DNA of 64,000 nt from contig NZ_CP025791.1 of assembly GCF_002886045.1 (NCBI RefSeq), positions 4,727,001 through 4,791,000 of the forward strand, in the 5' to 3' direction. The notes beneath the pieces are model-generated. The model was not told the DNA's origin. It saw only the letters and a list, made by a program, of their open reading frames with translations, and did not search any database. The position numbers were made by a program, and so were the translations under genes. This stretch comes from Flavivirga eckloniae. Lineage in GTDB: Bacteria > Bacteroidota > Bacteroidia > Flavobacteriales > Flavobacteriaceae. Each line of letters starts with the position of its first letter. The first letter of the stretch is position 1. Positions 43,907 through 51,312 of this stretch are shown piece by piece.

Positions 43907-44387
43907 ATTTGTCTAGGTTCATTGTCCAATCATTTATCTCATCAATAAAGGCCTCAGCATGTTTAATAATTAATTTTTCATTTATTTCATCAGGCAAATA
44001 ATCCCCAATAATTTTAGGTTCTATTTCATTTCTAATATTTTCTTCAATTGTAGGATAAGCAATCATCACTATAATCTTTCCGTTAGCTAATTGTGCGTAA
44101 TTTAAATAGCCAGGTTTCCTGATAATAAACTTGTTTTTAATTGCAAATCCTGCCATTTCATTTCCCATTTCCCAATAAACAGATTCCAAATTCTTAATGT
44201 GTTCATTTTTACCAACAAACCATACTAATTTGGGAAAACAATCATTTATTTCGGTTAACTTGGAATGAATAAATTCTTTCGTTTCCGTATTCCACTTAGT
44301 TCTTCTATTATTAAGTTCATCGAAGTTCTCAAAATATTTCGACACTTTATTCCTCAGATTCTGTATTTTGTCTTTCATTATTTTCAA
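43905..44387 (-). CDS. Hypothetical cytoplasmic protein
   Basis: 160 residues (the start could be ATG 44378, residue 4). The first 55 residues are helical and charged, followed by CFPKLVWFVGKNEHIKNLES, MGNEMAGFAIKNKFIIRKPGYLNYAQ and NGKIIVMIAYPTIEENIR. I do not recognise a family and see no catalytic motif or membrane segment. It is a single gene in a region of small unassigned genes. Confidence 0.6.
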   Translation of the reverse strand: MKIMKDKIQNLRNKVSKYFENFDELNNRRTKWNTETKEFIHSKLTEINDCFPKLVWFVGKNEHIKNLESVYWEMGNEMAGFAIKNKFIIRKPGYLNYAQLANGKIIVMIAYPTIEENIRNEIEPKIIGDYLPDEINEKLIIKHAEAFIDEINDWTMNLDK

Positions 44388-44677
44388 TTTTAAAAATCCT
44401 TAATGTTTTTTATCTTTTGTTAGTATAATGATTCCGTTTTCGATAATTCCTATAGCGATTGAAGGGATATTATATTCCGATTACCATGTCTTTATTTTTT
44501 CATCTATACTGATTAGAAAATTAGCCTAATAATTGGTGGTTTAACTATAAGCTATTGAAGTCGTAAATAGAAATAGATAAAGTGCGTTTTTGAGCATAAT
44601 TTTCTTGTTGTTTTAATTAGACATACTTTATCAATATGATGTTACAATTTTATATTGCTATTTATTTAAGATAACGT

Positions 44678-45262
44678 TTATTTTTTGTTATCGAGATCTT
44701 GTTTATATTTTATGATTTCATTTTCTATTGCAATTCTGATTTTATCTCCGGTAGTTCTTTGAGATTCAGCGGAGCGATCATTTAAAATAATTTCCATATC
44801 CCCTATATAATTGCTCCCTACAACTTTGGGATCCTCCTTTTTATTGCGCTCCTTTAGGGGTATGATGATATACAAATCTCGTAAGACATAACTATCCTTA
44901 TGATCTAGAGAACGCGAATTCATGTGATTTGATTGGTTTAATTTGATGAAAGTGGAAGTAATAATGATACTTTGTCTGGCATCACGATCATTCCCTATTG
45001 ATCTAATTCTATCTGCTATTTGTAAATATTCGATTTGTTTTGTGCTTAATTCGAATGTGTTTTTCGGATTACTGGCCCATTCAAAAGTTCCAACCATTGG
45101 ATCTGCATCTGCTTCCAGCCGCGTGAATATTTTTTTGTCCGCACAATAAAAATTATAACGAATTAATTTTTCAGGAAATTGAATTCCATATTCTACTTGT
45201 AAGAACATTTTTTGCGTAGAATCTCTTAATTCTAATTTAATTGTATCACTATATTGTTCCAA
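44678..45262 (-). CDS. Hypothetical protein
   Basis: 194 residues, charged and soluble, no signal peptide at the ATG used. Notable segments: KLELRDSTQKMFLQVEYGIQF, RYNFYCADKKIFTRLE and a helical end NEIIKYKQDLDNKK. The strand pattern up to residue 90 looks like a beta sandwich. No family recognised. Flanked by non-coding stretches of 180-290 bp that contain repeat fragments. Confidence 0.6.
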   Translation of the reverse strand: MEQYSDTIKLELRDSTQKMFLQVEYGIQFPEKLIRYNFYCADKKIFTRLEADADPMVGTFEWASNPKNTFELSTKQIEYLQIADRIRSIGNDRDARQSIIITSTFIKLNQSNHMNSRSLDHKDSYVLRDLYIIIPLKERNKKEDPKVVGSNYIGDMEIILNDRSAESQRTTGDKIRIAIENEIIKYKQDLDNKK

Positions 45263-45349
45263 AATAGACTCGTATACATTTCCGGTTGATTCTTCTATGT
45301 CTTATCTTAGGTCTTCTAGGTATCTTCCATTGGATTTTTTCGTTCTGTT

Positions 45350-45400
45350 TAATGTCACACAACGTTTGTGTATAAGGGTAGTTGCCTTGTTAGTAACAGG
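45350..45400. repeat. Fragment of the AAAATCTGCGA-type intergenic repeat
   Basis: TTGTGTATAAGGGTAGTTGC aligns with TTGTATAAGCTTAGTTACG in the full copy at 46091; the remaining part is missing. Confidence 0.4.
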
Positions 45401-45443
45401 GGGGATTTTTATTTACCTCTCCAGTCTTTTATCTATATTTCAT

Positions 45444-45977
45444 TCAATCAGCTTTCGAGATAAATAAATTTTTCAGAGTTCGTATTAGTTTATTTACCAA
45501 AAAGGATAAAACCAATAATACTGTTCCGATTATAATTGGCAGTATGCCTCCAAATGTAAATAACATACCGATTACAAATCCTAATAAGTATTCTGGTAAA
45601 TGGACAGGTTTAAAAAAAGAAATAATAATAGGTAAAAGAATAAAATATTGCAGGATATTCTCAAGATTAAATTCCCATAGTAATGATGCTATAATTCCAA
45701 ATACTAAAGCTGATAAAAAACCTTTTAGAATTTTGATTTCAGAATCTTCTATATTTGATTTCGACTTTATTTTTTTATCTCGACGTCTGTATATTAAAGA
45801 TGTAATTAACCAGGATAATAGAGGAATAGTTAATAATCCCCACCAGTTGGAAATGCCTGTTAAATCTTCTCTTGCAAGCAGATGATGAGTAACCACTCCA
45901 CCATTAAGGTATTCCCAAAGAATAAATACAGAGGTTAAAATAAATGCTCCTATAGTCATAAGAATTCGATTATTCAT
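45444..45977 (-). CDS. Hypothetical membrane protein
   Basis: 177 residues from ATG 45977 (an ATG six codons upstream is possible). Five hydrophobic segments: ILMTIGAFILTSVFILWEY, WWGLLTIPLLSWLITSLI, a pair around residues 90-125 and GMLFTFGGILPIIIGTVLLV near the end. A short basic loop (YRRRDKKIKSK) follows the second segment, fitting a cytoplasmic side. No family recognised. Confidence 0.6.
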   Translation of the reverse strand: MNNRILMTIGAFILTSVFILWEYLNGGVVTHHLLAREDLTGISNWWGLLTIPLLSWLITSLIYRRRDKKIKSKSNIEDSEIKILKGFLSALVFGIIASLLWEFNLENILQYFILLPIIISFFKPVHLPEYLLGFVIGMLFTFGGILPIIIGTVLLVLSFLVNKLIRTLKNLFISKAD

Positions 45978-46588
45978 TATTGATTTTATTCTCATAGGTT
46001 TTATTGTATTTAACGAATGTAATTTATAATAAGACGAAAGCCTTAAACTTTTGTTACTGGTATTGTACTAAATTTTGATGATGACCTTTGTTGCTAACGA
46101 ACTTGTATAAGCTTAGTTACGTTGTTTAAGCACTTAATTTAGCAAACAAAAACTGAATAGAAAATCTGCGAGAATTCTCGTAAATAGGATAGGGTTAGCA
46201 ATTAATTTTATATGGTGTTACCTACTGGCTATCCTTTCGTTAGTCTTTAATTTTTCTGAAATTCTATCGTTGAATATTCAGGAATCTGATTAGTCCAATT
46301 GATTGATATATAATAACTTTTATATCAAATTATTAGGTGGCACTAGATAAATGTCGTATGTTCGCACCACAATAAAAAATACCTATAGAGTTTTAAGGTA
46401 GTATATAGTACAATTAGTTTTTAAGAGTTTTACTCTTCTTTCCAATTTTATTTTTACAATTACTTTTTCAATAGTGTTTTAAGTTAATAGATTGTTTTTA
46501 CAATTTCATTATTATTTTTAGTATGCTTTTCTTAATTAGGATATTTTTTATTGTGAAAAAATAATTATTAATTTAAAATTAAGTAAAG
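45978..46588. other. Long intergenic region upstream of the cold-shock gene
   Basis: Contains the repeat copy at 46091-46222 and the promoter and long AT-rich leader of the cold-shock gene. A long 5' leader is usual for cspA-type mRNAs. No ORF was recognised. Confidence 0.6.
46091..46222. repeat. Intergenic repeat (copy 2) with AAAATCTGCGA core
   Basis: About 130 bp from TAACGAACTTGTATAAGC to TGGTGTTACC. It shares TAGAAAATCTGCGAGAATTC and the AACTTAG/AATTTAG flank with the copy at 41971-42102. It lies in the gap between the membrane protein and the cold-shock gene. Confidence 0.5.
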
Positions 46589-46783
46589 ATGCAAGAAGGC
46601 ACAGTAAAATTTTTCAACAATTCAAAAGGATTCGGATTTATTAAATCATCAGAAACAGGAGAAGATATTTTCGTACATAATTCTGGTTTAACAGATGATA
46701 TTAGAGAAGATGACAAAGTACAGTATGATACTGAACAAGGAAAAAAAGGATTAAATGCTATTAACGTTAGGGTTATACATTAA
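46589..46783 (+). CDS. Cold-shock domain protein (CspA family)
   Basis: 64 residues, one OB-fold. RNP1 (KGFGFI) and RNP2 (DIFVH) are intact, and the start MQEGTVKFFNNSKGFGFI is standard. It binds single-stranded RNA or DNA and keeps mRNA unfolded in cold or at growth resumption. It has its own terminator (46832-46861). Confidence 0.96.
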   Translation: MQEGTVKFFNNSKGFGFIKSSETGEDIFVHNSGLTDDIREDDKVQYDTEQGKKGLNAINVRVIH

Positions 46784-46831
46784 GCACCTAAATAATGTGT
46801 GTCATATAAAGAGATACGTTATATAAATATT

Positions 46832-46861
46832 AAAGACCGTTTTTTATAACGGTCTTTTTTT
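46832..46861 (+). terminator. Terminator of the cold-shock gene
   Basis: AAAGACCGTT pairs with AACGGTCTTT around a 7-nt loop and is followed by a T run. Confidence 0.88.
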
Positions 46862-46921
46862 ATGATTTAAAATCATTTTTTAATAAATCAGATTGATAAA
46901 TTCGAATTAATTTTTCTTCAT

Positions 46922-47205
46922 TTAGGTCAATTGTAATTCTATACTTTCGTGTTCTTTAATTATTTCAATTATTGTGTCGAAATATTTAAGTTCAGATTTA
47001 CTTTTTTCACTTTGATGCCATTTTAAAATATATTTTTCATCAACATCGTGAACTCCGAATCCTCCGTAAAGAATATCATTAAATGCATCAAGATTTCGTC
47101 CAATTTTCCAATTCAGTTCTAACTAAAGTCATTTTCGATTCTATTTCTCGATAAAAACCTTTCATATTTGAAAATTTATTTCCGTTTATCTCGATTATTC
47201 GCATT
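46922..47205 (-). pseudogene. Frameshifted barstar-family gene (ribonuclease inhibitor)
   Basis: Read on the minus strand from ATG 47205: MRIIEINGNKFSNMKGFYRE, then a frame break after VRTE. The family text continues in the next frame as WKIGRNLDAFNDILYGGFG, then YILKWHQSEKSKSEL and a final SIELQLT before TAA 46922. The combined product is a typical barstar (about 94 residues). The length is 284 nt, not a multiple of three, consistent with one lost base near 47130. Barstar proteins bind and block barnase-like RNases; no such toxin gene is adjacent. A sequencing error at this spot would restore an intact gene. Confidence 0.8.
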
Positions 47206-47401
47206 CTGATTAATTAAGCACAACAATTGTGTATGCGTACCGCTAAATATATACCCATTATACGTTTACCTACAAATTTAAAGTATTTTTAATAAGCTTA
47301 AAATTATTTAAGGAGTAGATTATAAATATAAAAAAGGGACTGAATTAGTTGTTTTTTAACTTAAAATTCAGCCCCAATTATGAAATGTTTTTGAAGTAAA
47401 A
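47206..47401. other. Intergenic region between the barstar remnant and purL
   Basis: Holds the purL terminator (47331-47376), a short CACAA/TTGTG inverted repeat near 47220, and nothing else recognised. Confidence 0.5.
47331..47376 (-). terminator. Terminator of purL
   Basis: On the minus strand GGGGCTGAATT pairs with AATTCAGTCCC (one mismatch) and is followed by a run of six T. Confidence 0.85.
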
Positions 47402-50400
47402 CTATTTATTTTCAATCCAAAGTCGCGCATTTACGAAAGCTTCTAACCAAGGCGATACTTCATCTTTACGTCCATCTGGATAATTTGCCCAGTTCCATTG
47501 GAACGTAGAACGTTCGATATGTGGCATGGTTACTAAATGACGACCTGTTTTATCGCACATCATGGCTGTATTGAATTTAGAACCATTTGGATTATGCGGA
47601 TATTCAGCATAACCATATTTCGCAACGATATGGTATTGATCTTCTGTATAGGGGAGATCAAATTTACCTTCACCATGAGAAATCCAGACACCTAGTGTAC
47701 TACCTGCAAGAGTAGAAAGCATCACAGAATTATTTTCTTGAATTTTTACAGAGGTAAAAGAACTCTCGTGTTTGTGCGAATCGTTATGGAGCATTTTACC
47801 ATGGATTTCATGATCGGGGTTTATTTCCTCAAGTTCCATGAATAATTGACATCCATTACAAATACCAACGGTTAATGTATCGTCTCTATCGAAGAAATTT
47901 TGAATGGCTTTGTTTGCCTTTTCGTTATATTTAATAGCACCAGCCCAACCTTTTGCAGATCCTAATACATCGGAGTTACTAAAACCTCCAACTGCACCTA
48001 AAAACTGAATGTCTTCTAAGGTTTCACGACCAGAGATTAAATCGGTCATATGTACATCTTTTACATCAAACCCTGCTAAGTACATGGCATTTGCCATTTC
48101 ACGTTCTGAGTTACTACCTTTTTCACGAAGGATGGCTGCTTTTGGACGTTTTGTTTCCGCAAGCGAAGTGTCAATAGGTCTCGACTGCGTTCGATCTGAC
48201 ATATCAGCCAACTTTCCTGTAAAGTGCTTAGGAAACGTGTATTGTAAAGGCTGATTTTTGTAGTTGTTATATCTATCTTCAGCTAAATTATTAGCGGTTT
48301 GCTTTTGATCTAGTAAGAAAGAGGTTTTATACCAAACGTCTCTTAATCTTGAAACGGTCATTGTGAATACATCTGCACCGTTAATAACACTTAAAGTATC
48401 ACTTTCTGTAACTTTTCCGATGTTATGGAATTCAATATTGGCGGCGTTTAAAACAGATTCGATTGAATTGTCTTTAGCCTGAATGACTATACCCGAATTT
48501 TCAGCAAATAATATTTTGAATGAATCCTTTTCGTTTAAACTAGAAAGATCTAATTCGGCACCAAGATTTACATCAGCAAAACATAACTCTAAAAGCGTCG
48601 TAATCAATCCACCAGAAGCCACATCATGTCCCGCAACGATTTTCTCGTCTCTAATTAAATCTTGAATGGTATTGAATACATTTTTAACATATCCGGCATC
48701 TTTTACGTTAGGGGTTTCATTACCAATTTTATTTACAATTTGAGCAAACGAACTTCCTCCTAATTTAAAATTGTCTTGTGATAAGTTAATATAGTAAATG
48801 TCTCCACCATTTTTATTGAAAACAGGCTCTACGATTTTAGAGATATCGTTACAATTTGCGGCTGCAGAAATAATAACAGTACCCGGAGAAATAACATCTT
48901 CATTAGGGTATTTTTGTTTCATCGATAAAGAATCTTTTCCTGTTGGCACATTGATACCCAAATCGATAGCAAATTCTGAAATGGCTTGTACTGCTTCATA
49001 TAAACGAGCATCTTCACCTTCATTTTTACATGGCCACATCCAGTTAGCTGATAATGAAACGGATTGTAATCCGTCTTTTAAAGGCGCCCAAATAATATTG
49101 GTTAAGGATTCGGTAATGGAATTTCTACTTCCTGCAACCGGATTAATTAAGCCAGAAACAGGGGAGTGCCCAATAGATGTTGCAATACCTTCTTTTCCTT
49201 TATAATCTAAAGCCATGACACCAACATTGTTTAAAGGCAACTGCAATGGTCCTGCACATTGTTGCTTGGCAACTTTTCCACCAACACAACGGTCTACTTT
49301 ATTTGTTAACCAGTCTTTACAGGCAACAGCCTCTAATTGTAAAACCTGATCTAAATACTCATAAAAATTATCGGAATTATAACTTACATCACTGTATTTT
49401 CTGTTAACAGTTTTATCAGTCATGATTGTTTTTGGAGAACTTCCAAACATATCTTCCATGGCTAAATCCATAGGCTTGTTGCCTTTGGTTTTAGATTGAA
49501 ATGTAAATCTATCATCACCAGTTACATCACCAACGGTATACATTGGAGAACGTTCTCTATCTGCAATTTTATGAAGCGTTTCTATATGTTGTTCTCCAAT
49601 AACTAATCCCATACGTTCCTGAGATTCGTTACCAATAATTTCTTTATCCGAAAGGGTAGGGTCTCCAACAGGTAAGGCATCCAAATCTATTTTACCTCCA
49701 GTATCCTCAACAAGTTCAGATAGGCAATTTAAATGACCACCGGCACCATGATCGTGAATGGAAACAATAAAGTTTTCTTCACTTTCCACCATACCACGAA
49801 CGGCATTGGCTGCTCGCTTTTGCATTTCTGGATTAGAACGTTGTACAGCATTTAATTCGATACCCGAAGCAAATTCACCAGTATCGGCACTGGAAACAGC
49901 AGCACCACCCATACCAATTCGGTAGTTTTCACCACCAAGAATAACTATTTTATCACCAGTTTTAGGTGTGTCTTTTAAAGCTTGTTCTGTTTTTCCATAC
50001 CCGATACCCCCAGCTTGCATGATTACTTTGTCGAAACCGAGTTTTCTAGGGGTATTATCTTGGTCACTTCGATTACGCTCAGTGTCCGTATTTTCAGAAT
50101 CATGTTGGCTGAGCGTAGCCGAAGCCAAATCATTAGATTCATCATGCTCAAAGGTTAAAACGGAACCACAAATAAGTGGTTGTCCAAATTTGTTTCCAAA
50201 ATCAGATGCTCCGTTAGAAGCTTTTATTAAAATATCCATAGGCGTTTGGTATAACCAATCGCGTTCTTCAACAGCTTTTTCCCATGGTCTGTTTTCTTCT
50301 AACCGCGAATACGAGGTCATATAAACCGCAGTTCCCGCTAAAGGAATAGATCCTTTTCCACCAGCTAATCTATCACGAATCTCACCTCCAGAACCCGTAG

Positions 50401-51184
50401 CAGCACCATTGAAAGGCTCTACTGTGGTAGGGAAGTTATGAGTTTCCGCTTTAAGCGAAATCACAGAATCGAAATCTTCGGTAGTATAATAATCTGGAAC
50501 ATCGGCACGTTTAGGTGCGAATTGTTCTACTTTTGGTCCTTTTATAAAAGCGACATTGTCTTTGTAGGCAGAAACTATATCGTTTGGATGTTGTTTTGAT
50601 GTTTCTTTAATTAACTTGAAAAGTGATGTTGACTTTTCCTCACCATCAATTATAAAAGTTCCATTGAAAATTTTATGGCGACAGTGTTCTGAATTTACTT
50701 GAGAGAAACCAAATACCTCAGAGTCTGTAAGAGGACGTCCAATTTTTTTTGAAACGTCTTCTAAATATGCCACTTCTTCATCACTTAGAGATAACCCTTC
50801 CTGTTTGTTGTAAGCAGCAATATCTTCAATATCAAGAATTGGTTCCGGTTGAATATCTATGGTGAAAGCATTTTGATCTAATCCATTAAATTTCTCCGAA
50901 ATCATAGGATCATAATCTTTAAAATCTTCTGTAACTGTTTCAAATTCCTCGATTCTAATGATGTTGGAAATTCCCATATTTTGAGTGATTTCTACAGCAT
51001 TTGTACTCCATGGTGTTATCATAGCGGCTCGCGGACCAACAAAAAAAGCATCAAGAGATGCTTGTTCTATTTTTGGCTGGTTGCCAAATAACCACACTAA
51101 TTTTGAAGTGGTTTCGGTTGATAATTCTTTTGTTGTTTGAACGGCAAATACTTTACCGGTTACGTTTCCAAAGAAATGAATCAT
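47402..51184 (-). CDS. purL: Phosphoribosylformylglycinamidine synthase (single-chain)
   Basis: 1260 residues, slightly longer than usual. N-terminal PurS-like domain, then two AIRS-type synthetase halves (SEHCRHKIFNGTF, ETHNFPTTVEPFNGAATGSGGEIRD, PLCSG-equivalent PLICGSVLTFEHD, GGIGYGK) and a C-terminal glutaminase domain (AAILREKGSNSEREM, TVGICNGCQLFMEL with the nucleophile Cys, HGEGKF). It makes FGAM from FGAR with ATP and glutamine (purine synthesis step 4). Two stretches look like in-frame insertions: about 30 residues after LTFEHDES, encoded by a hairpin repeat (50067-50124), and about 12 residues before RPKAAILREKG (48170-48201). The protein is otherwise uninterrupted and probably active. 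Confidence 0.96.
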   Translation of the reverse strand: MIHFFGNVTGKVFAVQTTKELSTETTSKLVWLFGNQPKIEQASLDAFFVGPRAAMITPWSTNAVEITQNMGISNIIRIEEFETVTEDFKDYDPMISEKFNGLDQNAFTIDIQPEPILDIEDIAAYNKQEGLSLSDEEVAYLEDVSKKIGRPLTDSEVFGFSQVNSEHCRHKIFNGTFIIDGEEKSTSLFKLIKETSKQHPNDIVSAYKDNVAFIKGPKVEQFAPKRADVPDYYTTEDFDSVISLKAETHNFPTTVEPFNGAATGSGGEIRDRLAGGKGSIPLAGTAVYMTSYSRLEENRPWEKAVEERDWLYQTPMDILIKASNGASDFGNKFGQPLICGSVLTFEHDESNDLASATLSQHDSENTDTERNRSDQDNTPRKLGFDKVIMQAGGIGYGKTEQALKDTPKTGDKIVILGGENYRIGMGGAAVSSADTGEFASGIELNAVQRSNPEMQKRAANAVRGMVESEENFIVSIHDHGAGGHLNCLSELVEDTGGKIDLDALPVGDPTLSDKEIIGNESQERMGLVIGEQHIETLHKIADRERSPMYTVGDVTGDDRFTFQSKTKGNKPMDLAMEDMFGSSPKTIMTDKTVNRKYSDVSYNSDNFYEYLDQVLQLEAVACKDWLTNKVDRCVGGKVAKQQCAGPLQLPLNNVGVMALDYKGKEGIATSIGHSPVSGLINPVAGSRNSITESLTNIIWAPLKDGLQSVSLSANWMWPCKNEGEDARLYEAVQAISEFAIDLGINVPTGKDSLSMKQKYPNEDVISPGTVIISAAANCNDISKIVEPVFNKNGGDIYYINLSQDNFKLGGSSFAQIVNKIGNETPNVKDAGYVKNVFNTIQDLIRDEKIVAGHDVASGGLITTLLELCFADVNLGAELDLSSLNEKDSFKILFAENSGIVIQAKDNSIESVLNAANIEFHNIGKVTESDTLSVINGADVFTMTVSRLRDVWYKTSFLLDQKQTANNLAEDRYNNYKNQPLQYTFPKHFTGKLADMSDRTQSRPIDTSLAETKRPKAAILREKGSNSEREMANAMYLAGFDVKDVHMTDLISGRETLEDIQFLGAVGGFSNSDVLGSAKGWAGAIKYNEKANKAIQNFFDRDDTLTVGICNGCQLFMELEEINPDHEIHGKMLHNDSHKHESSFTSVKIQENNSVMLSTLAGSTLGVWISHGEGKFDLPYTEDQYHIVAKYGYAEYPHNPNGSKFNTAMMCDKTGRHLVTMPHIERSTFQWNWANYPDGRKDEVSPWLEAFVNARLWIENK
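48170..48201. repeat. REP-like sequence inside purL (second insertion)
   Basis: TGTCA...TCGA and TCGA...TGACA form an imperfect inverted repeat around CTGCGT. The core GTCTCGACTGCGTTCGA is of the GAGCGCAGTCGA type scattered between genes in Flavobacteria. It encodes a short non-conserved stretch (MSDRTQSRPIDTS) of PurL. Confidence 0.55.
50067..50124. repeat. REP-like hairpin inside purL (first insertion)
   Basis: Arms CTTCGATTACGCTCAG (50067-50082) and CTGAGCGTAGCCGAAG (50109-50124) pair with two mismatches around a 26-nt loop. The encoded residues (SQHDSENTDTERNRSDQD) are polar, low in complexity and absent from the PurL pattern on either side. The reading frame stays open. Confidence 0.65.
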
Positions 51185-51217
51185 TATGTCTTGATTTGTG
51201 TGTATTTAAAGAAAGTG

Positions 51218-51225
51218 CAAATTTA
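51218..51225 (-). promoter_or_regulatory. -7 box of purL
   Basis: TAAATTTG on the minus strand matches TAnnTTTG fully, 34 bp upstream of the start codon. Confidence 0.6.
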
Positions 51226-51312
51226 CTTCTTTTTAGTTGAATTTCTTGTAAAAATGTGAAAGGGAAAACGAGAGTTATTCACGAGGTTTTAAACATAGGA
51301 AATTACCTTATT

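Noticed and set aside
47215-47235. CACAACAATTGTG as a regulator site
   Set aside because: It lacks the TGA/TCA half-sites, has no promoter at the required spacing, and looks like part of an intergenic repeat end.
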